From Alphaproteobacteria bacterium (GTDB lineage Bacteria > Pseudomonadota > Alphaproteobacteria > Rickettsiales > UBA998): a stretch of DNA of 64,000 nucleotides. The first letter of the stretch is position 1. The number at the start of each line of letters is the position of its first letter. Positions 1 through 10,686 of this stretch are shown piece by piece. Below the pieces are notes generated by a model. That model was not told where the DNA came from. It searched no databases and saw only the letters and a list, made by a program, of their open reading frames with translations. The stretch covers positions 21,810 through 85,809 of the forward strand of contig RDZH01000015.1 in the NCBI GenBank assembly GCA_004293935.1, written 5' to 3'. A program made the translations under genes and the position numbers.

Positions 1-108
1 GGCATTTTATGCTTGTATTTTTGTCGCAACGCATGATAGCCTACGTCTTTAATACGTAACTTTGATTTTTGAATGTTGTTTTTTATGATCCATGCACCTT
101 CCGCTCTA

Positions 109-2052
109 ATGTATTCTGTTCGATTGCCTGATGGCAGTTCCCGCCATTATGATAATGCGGTGACGGGGTTTGAGGTAGCGCAATCGATTGGTGCAGGGCT
201 TGCCAAAGCAGCCCTTGCGATGAAAGTCGATGGTGTGCAACGTGACTTAAGTGAGATTATCCCCGAGGGGGCAACTGTCCAATTCCTCACACTCAAAGAT
301 GCTGAAGGGCTGGATGTGATGCGTCATACGCTCACCGCTCAGGTGCTTGCCTTGGCAATCAAGGAGCTTTATCCAACCGCAAAATTGGCGATTGGTCCAA
401 CCATTGAACATGGCTTTTATTATGATGTGGATTGCGCAAAGGCAATCAGCACCGAAGATTTACCCCGCATTGAAGCGCGTATGCGTGAGATTTTAGCGCG
501 TAACTTGCCCGTGACGCGAGAGATGTGGGATCGTGATGCAGCCATTACCTTGTTTGAAGCGCGTGGGGAATCCTATAAAGCTGAGTTGATTCGCGGTGCA
601 GCGGAAGATGATACCACCGAGCGCGGTAAAATTTCACTCTACCGTCAAGGCGAAGGTGCAGATGCTTTTGTTGATCTCTGCCGTGGGCCACACGCCCCGC
701 ATTTTAGCAAAATATCGACAGCCTTTAGCCTCACCAAGGTGGCGGGTGCATATTGGCGGGGGGATAGCAAAAATAAGATGCTACAACGCATTTATGGTAT
801 TGCTTTTGCGGATGATAAGGCACTCAAAGCGCACCTCACCATGCTGGAAGAAGCAGAAAAGCGCGATCATCGTAAATTGGGGCGTGAGTTGGATTTATTC
901 CATTTTGAGGATTCTGCACCAGGGCAACCTTTTTGGCATCATAATGGCTGGAAGGTTTATAGCCTACTGATTGACTATATGCGCAAGAAAATTGCCAAAT
1001 ATGGCTATACGGAAGTCAACACGCCACAAATGCTGGATGTATCTTTTTGGCAATATTCAGGGCATTGGGATAAATACCGTGAAAATATGTTTGTGATTGG
1101 TGAAGAAAGCGATGCTGCCTATGCACTCAAGCCTATGAGCTGCCCGGGGAATGTGCAATTATTCAAGCAGGGACTCAAAAGCTACCGTGACCTGCCGCTA
1201 CGGATGGCGGAGTTTGGTAAAGTGTTCCGCCATGAAGCGCATGGAGCGCGGCATGGTTTGATGCGCGTGCAGGGCTTCACCCAAGATGATGCGCATATTT
1301 TCTGCCGTCCCGATCAATTAGAAGATGAAGTGATCATGATGTGCGATCTTATCCGTGAGGTCTATACGCAATTAGGATTTGATGATGTACGTGTGAAATT
1401 TTCTACCCGCCCCGAGCAACGTATTGGATCAGAAGAAGATTGGGATCGCGCCGAAGCGGTGCTACAAAAAGTATGTGATCGTATTGGCTTTGCGTGGGAA
1501 CTTAATGCAGGTGACGGCGCGTTTTATGCTCCGAAGCTAGATTTTGTGTTGCGTGATGCGATTGGGCGCGATTGGCAGTGTGGTACGATTCAAGTGGATA
1601 TGAACCTCCCGCAACGCTTAGACATCACCTATATGGGCGAAGATGGTGCGAAGCATCGTCCGTGCATGGTGCATCGTGCGATTATGGGGTCAATAGAACG
1701 TTTTATGGGGATTCTCATTGAGCATTATGCGGGCAAGTTTCCGTTTTGGCTTGCGCCAACGCAGGTGGGCGTACTCACCATCGGTCAAGATCATGCATCC
1801 TATGCGCAAGAAGTGGTCACAGCGTTGAACGCAAAGGGCTTGCGTGCTTTTGTGGATAGCAGCAATGAAACGATCAACTATAAGGTGCGTCATCATTCCA
1901 CCCATAAAGTGCCTGTATTGCTTGCGGTCGGTGATCGTGAACGTGATCAGCGCACCGTTGCCATGCGTCGTTTGGGTAGCCAACAACAACAAATCATATC
2001 TTTGGATGAGGCACTGAACCAATTAGCGCATGAAGGGGCAATGCCTGAGTAG
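109..2052 (+). CDS. thrS: Threonine--tRNA ligase
   Basis: Charges tRNA-Thr with threonine in the cytoplasm. With the start at 109 the protein has 647 residues, the usual family size. It carries an N-terminal TGS domain (VRLPDGS near residue 4), the editing-type second domain (IEHGFYYD), the class II catalytic core with MSCPGN and RVQGFTQDDAHIF, and a C-terminal anticodon-binding domain (PTQVGVLTIG). The three zinc ligands known from E. coli ThrRS (C334, H385, H511) map to C345, H396 and H522 here, a constant offset of 11, so the enzyme looks intact. Upstream in-frame starts at 73 and 85 exist but add residues (LFFMIHAPSAL) atypical of the family; none of the three has a clear Shine-Dalgarno sequence. 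Transcribed alone; an imperfect hairpin follows the stop. Confidence 0.97.
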   Translation: MYSVRLPDGSSRHYDNAVTGFEVAQSIGAGLAKAALAMKVDGVQRDLSEIIPEGATVQFLTLKDAEGLDVMRHTLTAQVLALAIKELYPTAKLAIGPTIEHGFYYDVDCAKAISTEDLPRIEARMREILARNLPVTREMWDRDAAITLFEARGESYKAELIRGAAEDDTTERGKISLYRQGEGADAFVDLCRGPHAPHFSKISTAFSLTKVAGAYWRGDSKNKMLQRIYGIAFADDKALKAHLTMLEEAEKRDHRKLGRELDLFHFEDSAPGQPFWHHNGWKVYSLLIDYMRKKIAKYGYTEVNTPQMLDVSFWQYSGHWDKYRENMFVIGEESDAAYALKPMSCPGNVQLFKQGLKSYRDLPLRMAEFGKVFRHEAHGARHGLMRVQGFTQDDAHIFCRPDQLEDEVIMMCDLIREVYTQLGFDDVRVKFSTRPEQRIGSEEDWDRAEAVLQKVCDRIGFAWELNAGDGAFYAPKLDFVLRDAIGRDWQCGTIQVDMNLPQRLDITYMGEDGAKHRPCMVHRAIMGSIERFMGILIEHYAGKFPFWLAPTQVGVLTIGQDHASYAQEVVTALNAKGLRAFVDSSNETINYKVRHHSTHKVPVLLAVGDRERDQRTVAMRRLGSQQQQIISLDEALNQLAHEGAMPE

Positions 2053-2074
2053 GGCGTGATGTGGCTGGCATTGT

Positions 2075-2100
2075 CACAAAATCTTCATAAGAATTTTGTG
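2075..2100 (+). terminator. Hairpin after thrS, possible terminator
   Basis: CACAAAAT-CTT and AAGAATTTTGTG pair as an 11-bp stem with one bulged base and a 3-nt loop, 23 bp after the thrS stop. The following T-content is modest, so termination is inferred rather than clear. Confidence 0.4.
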
Positions 2101-2164
2101 TTATCTGTGTATCATATCAGCTATGATGTGTGAAAATAGCATATATTATGGCGCAAGGTGAGAC

Positions 2165-2710
2165 ATGGCTAACAAATCGCACGATGCAGAATATCAAGGG
2201 GTGGATGAATTGCTTGTTGGCAATGCCATATCACAACGGTACAGCCTTATTGCGAATACCGTTTTAACGGGTGTATCGATTGCTTCGGTTATGGAATTAA
2301 TACATCGCAATGTTCCTGCGCTTGAGCGTATTGGTGAAATCGCGTTATCTGGAGTAACAGCAGTAGCCGAGAAATATCACAATATCAGTCAAAATACCTC
2401 TGTCATCCATCCTAAGGATATTGCCGGGCTTGTCGGACGCCAACTTGGCATGGAAGCCGAGGCTATTGCTGACGTGTCCTTCAAAGGAAATAGCACACCC
2501 ATGAATGTTATTGTAGGAGCTGCCTTAGTGGCAGCAGTGGTTGCCCCTATGGTTGGTTTTAGCGTGGGTGCAAAACAAGCGCATATGATGCGTGAAAATC
2601 ATTATCAGATGCAGTCTAGAATTCACGAACTGGAAGCAGAGATTGCTAACCTCACCGATGTGCAGCATCAAGGGCGCGTGCAGGAGACGGAAGTGCAGAA
2701 AGCACTTTAG
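2165..2710 (+). CDS. Hypothetical membrane protein with C-terminal coiled coil
   Basis: I do not recognise this 181-residue protein. It has a hydrophobic, probably membrane-spanning stretch at about residues 114-135 (VIVGAALVAAVVAPMVGF), possibly a second weaker one at about 30-45, and a charged C-terminal helix (from about residue 145, QSRIHELEAEIANL) with heptad spacing suggesting a short coiled coil. The start is supported by a good ribosome-binding site, AAGGTGAG, 5-6 bases before the ATG. It sits alone between thrS and ftsW. The absence of a signal peptide suggests the termini are cytoplasmic, but no function can be assigned. Confidence 0.75.
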   Translation: MANKSHDAEYQGVDELLVGNAISQRYSLIANTVLTGVSIASVMELIHRNVPALERIGEIALSGVTAVAEKYHNISQNTSVIHPKDIAGLVGRQLGMEAEAIADVSFKGNSTPMNVIVGAALVAAVVAPMVGFSVGAKQAHMMRENHYQMQSRIHELEAEIANLTDVQHQGRVQETEVQKAL

Positions 2711-2827
2711 CGGATAGGGCATCATAAAAAAACCCTCGCATCATTATCAAATAACGCTGGAGTATGTGGAATCTTCGGTGTATGGTGCGAAGCATGAAAG
2801 GGAAGATACCCATGCGTGAGGGATTAT

Positions 2828-3985
2828 ATGTTGTTTGATCGGACGAATACCACAAGGTTCGGGCGTTGGTGGTGGCAGACAGATCGCGTGCTGTTGATCT
2901 GCTTTTCGCTCTTGATGGTGCTGAGTGCGGTGTTGGTGACGGCATCGTCTCCGCCTGTGGCGCAACGATTAGATTATGACCCGTATCACTTCATTTATGC
3001 GCAGCATAAATTTCTTGTGATTTCCTTTGCGGTGATGATTGGTGTATCGATGCTGTCGGTGCGCACTATTCGGCGCATGGCAGTTTTAGGGCTTATGGGA
3101 TCGCTCTTGCTTATGGTGGTATTGCCCATTTTGGGCGATCAGACGAAGGGCGCAACGCGTTGGATTGCGATTGCGGGGTTAAAGATTCAACCATCGGAAT
3201 TTATGAAACCATGTTTTGTGATGGTTTTAGCATGGTTATTATCAGAACGACAACGCACGGTTGATTTTCCTGCATACCGTCTGGTGTTTGCCATTTATTT
3301 AACTTGTGCGTTATTATTATTGATTCAACCAGATGTAGGTATGTTTTTTGTGGTGAGTGCGCTGCTCGGTGTGGAACTATTGTTGGGGGGGATTGCCTTA
3401 GGGTGGATTTTTCTCTTAGGAGCTGTGGTGATTATTGGCGGTGTGATTGCTTATTTTACGTTCCCACATGTTACCAAGCGTATTGATGGCTTTCTTGATC
3501 CCACCTCTGTGGATAGCTATCAGATTGATAAATCATTGGAGTCGTTTGCGTCGGGTGGATTGCTTGGCAAGGGGCCGGGTGAGGGCGTGGTAAAATGGCA
3601 ATTACCAGATGCGCATACAGATTTTATTTTTGCCGTAGCAGGGGAAGAATTTGGCTTGGTGGCGTTGATTATTATCGGTTTATTTTTTGCGATTATTTAT
3701 CGCGGCTTGCGTCGGGCGGGCGCAGCTCAGGATATGTTCATCATGCTTGCTGTGGCGGGATTGGTGACGCAAATTGGGATTCAGGCTTTGGTTAATATGG
3801 GTGTTGCCGTGCGGATGTTTCCTGCCAAGGGGATGACGTTGCCGTTTTTAAGCTATGGCGGTTCATCGTTGGTTGCGGTGGCGTGTACAGCAGGGGCGAT
3901 TTTGGGGTTGACGCGCAAGCAATATGGGATGCGCTCACGGCAATCATTTGAACATTATCAACCGATGGAAGGGCAAAAAGGATGA
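2828..3985 (+). CDS. ftsW: Lipid II polymerase / division protein FtsW
   Basis: SEDS-family integral membrane glycosyltransferase that polymerises lipid II at the septum together with a class B PBP. The 385 residues contain about ten hydrophobic segments and the family motifs IAGLKIQPSEFMKP, FAVAGEEFG and LPFLSYGGSSL near the C terminus, which separate the SEDS family from other membrane proteins. I place the start at the ATG at 2828, which has GAGGGA at the right distance; a GTG at 2816 is also in frame but lacks a ribosome-binding site. The stop overlaps the murG start (ATGA), marking a translationally coupled operon that runs to ftsA. RodA is the closest alternative, but the mur/fts context favours FtsW. 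Confidence 0.94.
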   Translation: MLFDRTNTTRFGRWWWQTDRVLLICFSLLMVLSAVLVTASSPPVAQRLDYDPYHFIYAQHKFLVISFAVMIGVSMLSVRTIRRMAVLGLMGSLLLMVVLPILGDQTKGATRWIAIAGLKIQPSEFMKPCFVMVLAWLLSERQRTVDFPAYRLVFAIYLTCALLLLIQPDVGMFFVVSALLGVELLLGGIALGWIFLLGAVVIIGGVIAYFTFPHVTKRIDGFLDPTSVDSYQIDKSLESFASGGLLGKGPGEGVVKWQLPDAHTDFIFAVAGEEFGLVALIIIGLFFAIIYRGLRRAGAAQDMFIMLAVAGLVTQIGIQALVNMGVAVRMFPAKGMTLPFLSYGGSSLVAVACTAGAILGLTRKQYGMRSRQSFEHYQPMEGQKG

Positions 3986-5100
3986 CGCTATCATCACAGT
4001 CACGTACCGTTGTTTTGGCAACAGGAGGGACGGGAGGGCATATTTTCCCTGCAGAAGCGTTGGCAGAATGTCTTTTGGCGCGTGGTTATAAGGTGCATGT
4101 GATAACAGATCGACGCTTTGAACATTATATGCGTGCGAGTAATTATGTTTTAGGATCGATTCCTACCCATGTGATTGATGCAGCAAGCATGAGTGGATCG
4201 CTGATGGTGCGTGCTAAGGCATTAGTGAAAAATATCATTGCTTATCGTGTGGTGCGTAGGATTTTATCTGAAGTGCGCCCGAATGTGGTTGTAGGTTTTG
4301 GTGGCTATCCTTCTTTTCCAACCTTGTTTGCTGCAGCGGGGCGTATTCCAACGATTATCCATGAACAGAACTCGATTTTAGGCAAAGCTAATCGCATGTT
4401 GGCATCTCGCGTGGATGTGATTGCGACTTCCTTTGAGCAAACGGGAGGGATAAAGTTAGCAGATCAGCCACGTGTGCAGTGTATTGGCAATCCTGTACGT
4501 GCTGCGATTCAATCGTTGCGCGCTGTGGATTATCCTACCATGCTTGCCGATGGTATCGTGCATGTGTTAGTAACGGGAGGATCGCAAGGGGCAGCGATTT
4601 TGGGGGATATTGTGCCTAAGGCAGTGGCGTTGTTGCCTGCACCATTGCGTAAACGTGTGCGGATTGATCAGCAGGTGCGCGCTGAGCAGTTGGAAGGATT
4701 ACGCGCCGAATATGAAGCCATTGGCGTACATGCAGATTTAGCACCATTTTTTGCGGATATACCGAACCGTTTAGCCTCAGCGCATTTAGTGATTGCGCGG
4801 GCAGGAGCATCAACCATTTGTGAATTGACCACAGCAGGACGACCCGCAATTCTTGTGCCTCTTCCCTCAGCAGCGGATGATCATCAGAAATATAACGCCA
4901 AAGCCATCGATGATATGGGTGGTGGGTGGTTGATGCCCCAAAATGCCTTCACTCCTGAAGCATTGGCAGCGAAGCTGGAATATTTCCTTACCATGCCGCA
5001 TAGCTTAGCGAAAGCTGCAGCAAGCGCACGGGCATTGGGCAAGCCCGAAGCAGCGGAGCATTTGGCAGATTTAGTAGAGCGTGTTGCACGCCCATCATAG
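3982..5100 (+). CDS. murG: UDP-GlcNAc:undecaprenyl-PP-MurNAc-pentapeptide GlcNAc transferase
   Basis: Transfers GlcNAc from UDP-GlcNAc to lipid I to make lipid II on the inner face of the cytoplasmic membrane. The 372-residue GT28 protein has the N-terminal Gly-rich loop ([17 protein letters not shown], about residues 13-29), [12 protein letters not shown], the second Gly loop VTGGSQGA, and the UDP-binding segment [12 protein letters not shown]. The length is normal. Its ATG overlaps the ftsW stop by four bases, and murC begins 20 bases after its own stop. Confidence 0.96.
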   Translation: MTLSSQSRTVVLATGGTGGHIFPAEALAECLLARGYKVHVITDRRFEHYMRASNYVLGSIPTHVIDAASMSGSLMVRAKALVKNIIAYRVVRRILSEVRPNVVVGFGGYPSFPTLFAAAGRIPTIIHEQNSILGKANRMLASRVDVIATSFEQTGGIKLADQPRVQCIGNPVRAAIQSLRAVDYPTMLADGIVHVLVTGGSQGAAILGDIVPKAVALLPAPLRKRVRIDQQVRAEQLEGLRAEYEAIGVHADLAPFFADIPNRLASAHLVIARAGASTICELTTAGRPAILVPLPSAADDHQKYNAKAIDDMGGGWLMPQNAFTPEALAAKLEYFLTMPHSLAKAAASARALGKPEAAEHLADLVERVARPS

Positions 5101-5119
5101 CATATTGAAAGAGGTACTT

Positions 5120-6592
5120 ATGACAATTATTCCCTTAAAAAAATTACCTATTGCGCATACGCTTCCACATGATGTCGGGCTGATTCATATTGTTGGTGTG
5201 GGTGGCATTGGCATGAGTGGTGTTGCAGAGGTTTTGCATAGTTTGGGCTATAAGGTGCAAGGCTCAGATATTGCGGAAAATGGCAATATCACACGCTTGC
5301 GGGGTATGGGCATGACGGTGCATATTGGGCATGAAGCGGAGAATGTGAATGATGCAGCGGTTGTGGTGATTTCTTCTGCCATCAAACACGGCAATCCCGA
5401 AGTAGAAGCAGCGCAAGCGGCGCGTATTCCAGTGATTAAGCGTGCAGATATGTTGGCGGAGTTGGTGCGCCTAAAAATGACAGTAGCGATTGCGGGGACG
5501 CATGGCAAAACGACAACTACGTCACTGACGGCCGCCTTGATGGAGCATGGCGGGTTTCAACCAACCGTGATCAATGGCGGGATTATCAATGCCTATGGCA
5601 CGAATGCACGTGTTGGTGCAGGTGCATGGATGGTGGTAGAGGCAGATGAATCAGATGGCACATTCACGCGGTTGCCTGCAACTATTGCTATTGTGACGAA
5701 TATTGACCCCGAGCATTTGGATTATTATGGCTCGTTTGATGCACTCAAAAAGGCTTTTAAGCAGTTTTTAGAGAACATCCCTTTTTATGGCTTTTGTGTG
5801 CTGTGCTTGGATCATCCAATGGTGCAAGAGTTGGTGGGGCAGGTGTCTGATCGCCGTATTATTACCTACGGCATGAGTGCGCAAGCAGATGTGCGCGCTT
5901 TAGATATTCACATCAATGGTGATGGGCAGGTGTTCACGGTGCAATTAAGTGATTATTTAGTTGGGCAAGGGCGGCGTATTGAGCAGATATTTTTGCCGAT
6001 GCATGGAGTGCATAATGTCAGTAATGCGTTGGCATCTATCGCGGTGGCTTTGGAATTGGGGATGAGTGAAACACTCATCCGCTCAGGGCTTGGGCAGTTT
6101 AGTGGGGTGAAGCGTCGGTTTACGCGCACGGGATGCGTGGATGGGGTGACGATTGTCGATGATTATGGACATCATCCTGTTGAAATTGTTGCGACACTCA
6201 AAAGCGCACGTCAAGCAGCAGGCAGTGATCATAAGGTGATTGCGGTGATTCAACCGCATCGTTATACGCGCCTAAGAGACCTATTCCAAGATTTTTGCGT
6301 GTGCGCTAATGAAGCCGATTATGTGATTGTCACAGAAATTTACGCTGCAGGGGAGCAGCCTATTGAGGGCATAAGCCGTGATGCATTGGTGGCAGGGATG
6401 CGTCAACATGGGCATCATCATGTGCGCGCATTGGAATCCGAACATGATCTTGCTGCAACCATTGCAGACATTGCCCAAGAAGGTGATTACGTCATTTGCC
6501 TAGGCGCAGGTTCAATTTCTGCATGGGCAAATGCATTGCCGAGTGCGCTTCAAGAATATATGGGCAGTCAACCAGCAAAAGTAGGTTCATGA
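5120..6592 (+). CDS. murC: UDP-N-acetylmuramate--L-alanine ligase
   Basis: Adds L-alanine to UDP-MurNAc using ATP, the first step of stem-peptide assembly. The 490-residue protein shows the N-terminal nucleotide-binding loop [14 protein letters not shown], the ATP-binding P-loop [21 protein letters not shown], and the C-terminal [10 protein letters not shown] segment of Mur ligases. The start at 5120 is chosen because AAGAGG lies upstream at good spacing and the resulting N terminus fits the family. An in-frame upstream start at 5081 would overlap murG. The stop overlaps the murB start. Confidence 0.96.
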   Translation: MTIIPLKKLPIAHTLPHDVGLIHIVGVGGIGMSGVAEVLHSLGYKVQGSDIAENGNITRLRGMGMTVHIGHEAENVNDAAVVVISSAIKHGNPEVEAAQAARIPVIKRADMLAELVRLKMTVAIAGTHGKTTTTSLTAALMEHGGFQPTVINGGIINAYGTNARVGAGAWMVVEADESDGTFTRLPATIAIVTNIDPEHLDYYGSFDALKKAFKQFLENIPFYGFCVLCLDHPMVQELVGQVSDRRIITYGMSAQADVRALDIHINGDGQVFTVQLSDYLVGQGRRIEQIFLPMHGVHNVSNALASIAVALELGMSETLIRSGLGQFSGVKRRFTRTGCVDGVTIVDDYGHHPVEIVATLKSARQAAGSDHKVIAVIQPHRYTRLRDLFQDFCVCANEADYVIVTEIYAAGEQPIEGISRDALVAGMRQHGHHHVRALESEHDLAATIADIAQEGDYVICLGAGSISAWANALPSALQEYMGSQPAKVGS

Positions 6593-7503
6593 TGCAGTTG
6601 CAAGATCATCTGCCGAAGGTGCGCGGGCGGTTGCGTTTTGATGTGCCATTGGCATCGCGTTGTTGGTTTGCGGTTGGTGGCAATGCTGATTGTGTGTTTA
6701 CGCCAGAAGATACTCAAGATTTAAGTGATTTTTTAGCGCAACTTCCCTCTCATATTCCCGTGATGGTGATGGGAGTTGCCTCGAATATGTTGGTGCGTGA
6801 TGGTGGCATTGAGGGGGTCGTGATTCGTTTAGGACGTGACGCAGCGCAAGTGACGCATGAAGGGGATATGCTGTGTGCAGGTGGAGCGGTGCTTGATGCG
6901 CATGTTGCTCGCTATGCTGCCGATGCGGGCATTGCTGGTTTAGAGTTTTTGGTGGGCATACCGGGTACGATGGGCGGGGCAGTGCAGATGAACGCAGGTG
7001 CTTATGGTGGTGATATGGCAGGATGCGTGGTGCGCATTGAGGCGGTGGATCGGGCAGGCGCGATTCATCATGTGGGTGCTGAGGCGATTGGCTTTCGTTA
7101 CCGTAGTTCAACGCTTCCAAAGGATTGGATGATAACGCGTGTGTGGGTGCGTGGTGGTGCAGGACATGATCCCGCGACTATTCATGCGCATATGGAAGAT
7201 ATTATGCGCTCACGTGAGGCAACGCAGCCAGTGCGTAGCAAAACAGGTGGATCGACCTTCAAAAACCCCGAAGGATATAAAGCATGGGAGTTGATTGACG
7301 CAGCGGGGTGTCGTGGACTTACCCATGGGGATGCGCAAATATCATTGATGCATTGCAATTTTATGATAAATCATGGTAAAGCTAGTGCGAATGATCTAGA
7401 ATCGCTCGGGGAAGAAGTGCGCCGTCGTGTGTTAGAAACAAGTGGCGTGATGTTGGAATGGGAAATTAAGCGTGTCGGCAGAGTGCGTGATACGGTAGAA
7501 TGA
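6589..7503 (+). CDS. murB: UDP-N-acetylenolpyruvoylglucosamine reductase
   Basis: FAD-dependent reductase that forms UDP-MurNAc from enolpyruvyl-UDP-GlcNAc with NADPH. The 304-residue protein has the FAD-binding segments [11 protein letters not shown] and [19 protein letters not shown], and the [12 protein letters not shown] loop carrying the catalytic serine region. The ATG at 6589 overlaps the murC stop (ATGATG), indicating coupling; an ATG at 6592 is equally possible. Longer in-frame starts would run deep into murC. It ends overlapping the next ATG at 7500. Confidence 0.95.
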   Translation: MMQLQDHLPKVRGRLRFDVPLASRCWFAVGGNADCVFTPEDTQDLSDFLAQLPSHIPVMVMGVASNMLVRDGGIEGVVIRLGRDAAQVTHEGDMLCAGGAVLDAHVARYAADAGIAGLEFLVGIPGTMGGAVQMNAGAYGGDMAGCVVRIEAVDRAGAIHHVGAEAIGFRYRSSTLPKDWMITRVWVRGGAGHDPATIHAHMEDIMRSREATQPVRSKTGGSTFKNPEGYKAWELIDAAGCRGLTHGDAQISLMHCNFMINHGKASANDLESLGEEVRRRVLETSGVMLEWEIKRVGRVRDTVE

Positions 7504-7517
7504 AGGGTAATAAAAAC

Positions 7518-8441
7518 ATGAGTGAACATATTGCATTATTAAAAGGTGGGTGGTCAAGTGAACGCGAGGTTTCGCTTGCGAGTGGTCTTGCGGTGGAGCA
7601 AGCATTGATTCAGTTGGGCTATCCCTATAGCGTCATTGATGTGCAGCCAGATATTGGCAAGATATTGACGGAGATGAAGCCTACCAAAGTGTTTAATGCA
7701 CTGCATGGCAAATATGGCGAGGATGGATCAATTCAAGGCGTATTGGAGTTGTTAAGCATTCCCTATACCCATTCAGGGGTGTTGGCTTCGGCAATGGCGA
7801 TGGATAAGGTTTGCTCAAAAGCGATGTTCCGTCATTATGGCATTCGCACGCCCGATGGTGGTGTATTCACGATTGAAGAAATCAAAAATAAATCCCCATT
7901 TCCTTATCCCTTTGTGGTGAAGCCCCCAGCGGATGGTTCAAGCGTCAATGTGTTTTTGATTTTTGAAGAATATGATTTGCGTTCTCTTGCGTGCGTTCCC
8001 GATGATACGCTGATGTTGGTAGAACCCTATATTCCGGGGCGTGAGATTCAGGTTGCAGTACTCAACGGCAAGGCACTTGGGGCAATCGAGATTCGTCCAA
8101 AGAATAAATTTTATGATTATGAGGCTAAATATACGGCGGGTAAGGCAGATCATATGATGCCAGCCCCGCTTCCTGCGGAAGATTATCTGGAAGTGTTACG
8201 TTTGGCAGAGCGCGCCCATAATGCGCTTGGGTGCCGTGGTTTGACCCGCTCAGATTTCCGCTATGATGACCAAACTATTGGTAGGGATATGTTCTATATT
8301 TTAGAAATTAATACGCAACCGGGGATGACGCAATTTTCGCTTGCACCTGAAATTGCTGCCCATCACGGCATTAGCTTTACTGATCTTGTGAAGCATTTGC
8401 TTGATCATGCAACAACGGATGAGGCTGTGCGTTATGGCTGA
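7518..8441 (+). CDS. ddl: D-alanine--D-alanine ligase
   Basis: ATP-grasp ligase making the D-Ala-D-Ala end of the peptidoglycan stem. N-terminal LKGGWSSEREVSL, central EGD-equivalent LHGKYGEDGSIQGVLEL, FVVKPPADGSSVNV, and the C-terminal metal-binding EINTQPGMTQFSL are all present. Two starts are possible: ATG 7500, overlapping the murB stop, and ATG 7518, preceded by AAGGGT. I prefer 7518 (307 residues) because the protein then begins MSEHIALLKGG like its relatives. The stop overlaps ftsQ. Confidence 0.95.
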   Translation: MSEHIALLKGGWSSEREVSLASGLAVEQALIQLGYPYSVIDVQPDIGKILTEMKPTKVFNALHGKYGEDGSIQGVLELLSIPYTHSGVLASAMAMDKVCSKAMFRHYGIRTPDGGVFTIEEIKNKSPFPYPFVVKPPADGSSVNVFLIFEEYDLRSLACVPDDTLMLVEPYIPGREIQVAVLNGKALGAIEIRPKNKFYDYEAKYTAGKADHMMPAPLPAEDYLEVLRLAERAHNALGCRGLTRSDFRYDDQTIGRDMFYILEINTQPGMTQFSLAPEIAAHHGISFTDLVKHLLDHATTDEAVRYG

Positions 8442-9363
8442 TACCTCAACTAAAGCGAAACCTAAGGCGAAAGCGAAAGCAAAACCAGCCGCGAAGCCTG
8501 CTTCTGCCCCAAAGAAAAGCAAAGCGCAGATGGTATCGGCAAGCAATGTCAATGTGGTGAGAGAGCGTGGGCGCAAAAAGCAACGCGAGAAACAACGCCG
8601 TATGATGCTGTATGGCATGATCGGTATGACCACAGTGATGGTGGGGTTGGGTGTAGTATTTGGCGTGCATCAAGATATTGTCGATTGGGGCTATAGGCAA
8701 TGGGTGCGTGTAACCTATGATGCGGGCTATGAGTTTAGGGAATTAGTGGTTGAGGGGCGTAAGGTTACGCCTGCGGATGCGATTGTCTCAGCCGTGGGCA
8801 TGGCTTCGGGTGATCCGTTATTTTTATATTCTTTGGATCATATACGTCAGCAGTTAGAAAAAATCCCGACAGTACGTCAAGCGCATGTGGGGCGTGATCT
8901 TTCGGGAACGATTACGGTGAATTTAATTGAGCGTCAACCCTATGTGTTGTGGCAACATGAAGGGCTAGTGCGTGTGATTGATGAAGATGGCGTAGTATTG
9001 GAGGGTGAACGCCCCGAAGATTATCCGCACATGATCACAGTGGTTGGCAGTGAAGCACCACAGCACATGCATGAATTAGTGCAATTATTCAAAGAAGATA
9101 AAGATTTAGCGCGCCGTATTGTTGCCTCTGTGTTGGTCAGTGATCGCCGTTGGGATATTCATTTTGATACGGGCATTCATGTGAAACTTCCCGAAGAACA
9201 ACCCATACGTGCGTGGAAGAAAATGATCGACTTGCAAAAAACAGAAAATATCCTTTCAAAGCCGATTAAAGAGATTGATATGCGTGATCCTAATGCGCAA
9301 TATCTATCCCTTCCTGATGATTTGGAAGCGGTTGAACGCGATGAACCTGATGGGGATGCTTAA
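8434..9363 (+). CDS. ftsQ: Cell division protein FtsQ
   Basis: Bitopic inner-membrane divisome protein that connects early and late division proteins. The 309 residues start with a cytoplasmic tail very rich in Lys/Ala/Pro (repeats of KAKA/KPAA at residues 5-25), followed by one membrane helix (about residues 63-85), then a POTRA domain (FRELVVEGRKVTPADAIVSA, PTVRQAHVGRDLSGTITVNL) and the FtsQ-type beta domain (ERQPYVLWQHEGLVRVIDEDG). The ATG at 8434 lies inside the ddl 3' end, eight bases before its stop. The basic tail is longer and more repetitive than usual. Confidence 0.93.
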   Translation: MADTSTKAKPKAKAKAKPAAKPASAPKKSKAQMVSASNVNVVRERGRKKQREKQRRMMLYGMIGMTTVMVGLGVVFGVHQDIVDWGYRQWVRVTYDAGYEFRELVVEGRKVTPADAIVSAVGMASGDPLFLYSLDHIRQQLEKIPTVRQAHVGRDLSGTITVNLIERQPYVLWQHEGLVRVIDEDGVVLEGERPEDYPHMITVVGSEAPQHMHELVQLFKEDKDLARRIVASVLVSDRRWDIHFDTGIHVKLPEEQPIRAWKKMIDLQKTENILSKPIKEIDMRDPNAQYLSLPDDLEAVERDEPDGDA

Positions 9364-9372
9364 AGTCACGAT

Positions 9373-10653
9373 ATGATAGTTGAGCCTCATCTTTCTTCTC
9401 ATTTTTACGCATTGCGCGGTAGTAAACATAGTGTTGCAGTGCTTGATATTGGCAGCAATAAAATAGGATGCTTTATTGCTGAGCCTGATGCACACGGGCA
9501 GATGCAGATTATTGGCATAGGGCATCATCATGCTAAGGGCTTGCGTGGTGGCATTGTCACAGACAGCAAAGAGGCGCAAGCATCCATTGCCCATGCGGTG
9601 AATGCTGCAGAAAAAATGGCAGGTGGCACGCTGGATCATGTGATTGCCAATGTTTCTTTTTCTGATCTTGCATCGCATAATGTGCATGTGGAATTGCCGA
9701 TTGCGCATGGTGAAGTGACCGATCAGTCGATTGCAACGATCCTACGCACCGCGTGCCGTGAGTTAGCGCAACCGCATCGTCAAGTAGTGCATTGCATGGT
9801 GACGCAATATCAGTTGGATGGTGCGAAGGGCATACGTGATCCGCGACATATGTATGGTATGTTGTTGAAGGCTGATGTGCATGTACTCACGGTTGATGAA
9901 CGACGTTTGATGAATCTGATGCATTTAGTCTCACGGTGTCATTTAGATGTGGTGGACTGGGTGATTACCCCCTATGCTGCGGGGTTAGGATGCTTAGAGA
10001 CGGACGAACAAGAATTGGGTGTCACCGTGATTGATATGGGCGCATCGACCACTAGTGTCGCGATTTTTCAAGGGGGGTGTAATATCTTCTCTGCGATTGT
10101 GCCTGTTGGTGGCAAGCATGTGACCAATGATGTGGCGAAAGGTTTATCCACGAGCTTGCAGCACGCCGAACGCCTTAAAACGCTTTATGGGAGTGTTTTG
10201 GATTCGGAACAAGATGAACATATGATGGTGGATGTGATGCCACTGGGCGATGAAGATTCGGTGGAATATGCGCAAGTGCCACGCGCACAGCTTGTACGCA
10301 TTATCCGCCCAAGGATCGAAGAGATTTTTGAATTGGTGCGGGATCACGTACAAAAGCAAGGCGTTGCCTCGATGATGGGGCGCACGATTGTTTTAACAGG
10401 TGGTGCATCGCAGCTTGTGGGAGTGCGTGAGTTGGCAACCACAATGTTTGCAAAACAAGTGCGTATGGGCAAGCCTAAATTATTTCCCGGCTTGGCGGAA
10501 TCGGTAAGTTCTCCGAATTTTTCTGTTCCCATAGGGATGCTCTATTATGCTACGCAACATTCGTTTGAAGATGATTTATTGCGCAAACCTGCCCAAGGTG
10601 ATGTATCATTTGGCATGGAGCGTTTGGTGCGTTGGTTTAAGGAACGGTTTTAA
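9373..10653 (+). CDS. ftsA: Cell division protein FtsA
   Basis: Actin-like ATPase that tethers FtsZ to the membrane. The 426-residue protein has the phosphate-1 loop VLDIGSNKIGCFIAE, phosphate-2 VIDMGASTTSVAIF, and the adenosine loop VLTGGASQLVG. A C-terminal amphipathic helix (MERLVRWFKERF) is the expected membrane anchor. It begins nine bases after ftsQ. Unusually, ftsZ does not follow; pepA does, after a 33-bp gap with its own ribosome-binding site. Confidence 0.95.
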   Translation: MIVEPHLSSHFYALRGSKHSVAVLDIGSNKIGCFIAEPDAHGQMQIIGIGHHHAKGLRGGIVTDSKEAQASIAHAVNAAEKMAGGTLDHVIANVSFSDLASHNVHVELPIAHGEVTDQSIATILRTACRELAQPHRQVVHCMVTQYQLDGAKGIRDPRHMYGMLLKADVHVLTVDERRLMNLMHLVSRCHLDVVDWVITPYAAGLGCLETDEQELGVTVIDMGASTTSVAIFQGGCNIFSAIVPVGGKHVTNDVAKGLSTSLQHAERLKTLYGSVLDSEQDEHMMVDVMPLGDEDSVEYAQVPRAQLVRIIRPRIEEIFELVRDHVQKQGVASMMGRTIVLTGGASQLVGVRELATTMFAKQVRMGKPKLFPGLAESVSSPNFSVPIGMLYYATQHSFEDDLLRKPAQGDVSFGMERLVRWFKERF

Positions 10654-10686
10654 GTATAATTTTCATCACAAGCAAGGAGTAGTATC

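Noticed and set aside
2652..2965. Minus-strand frames between the 181-residue gene and ftsW
   Set aside because: Arg/His-rich shadow frames without start signals, overlapping real genes.
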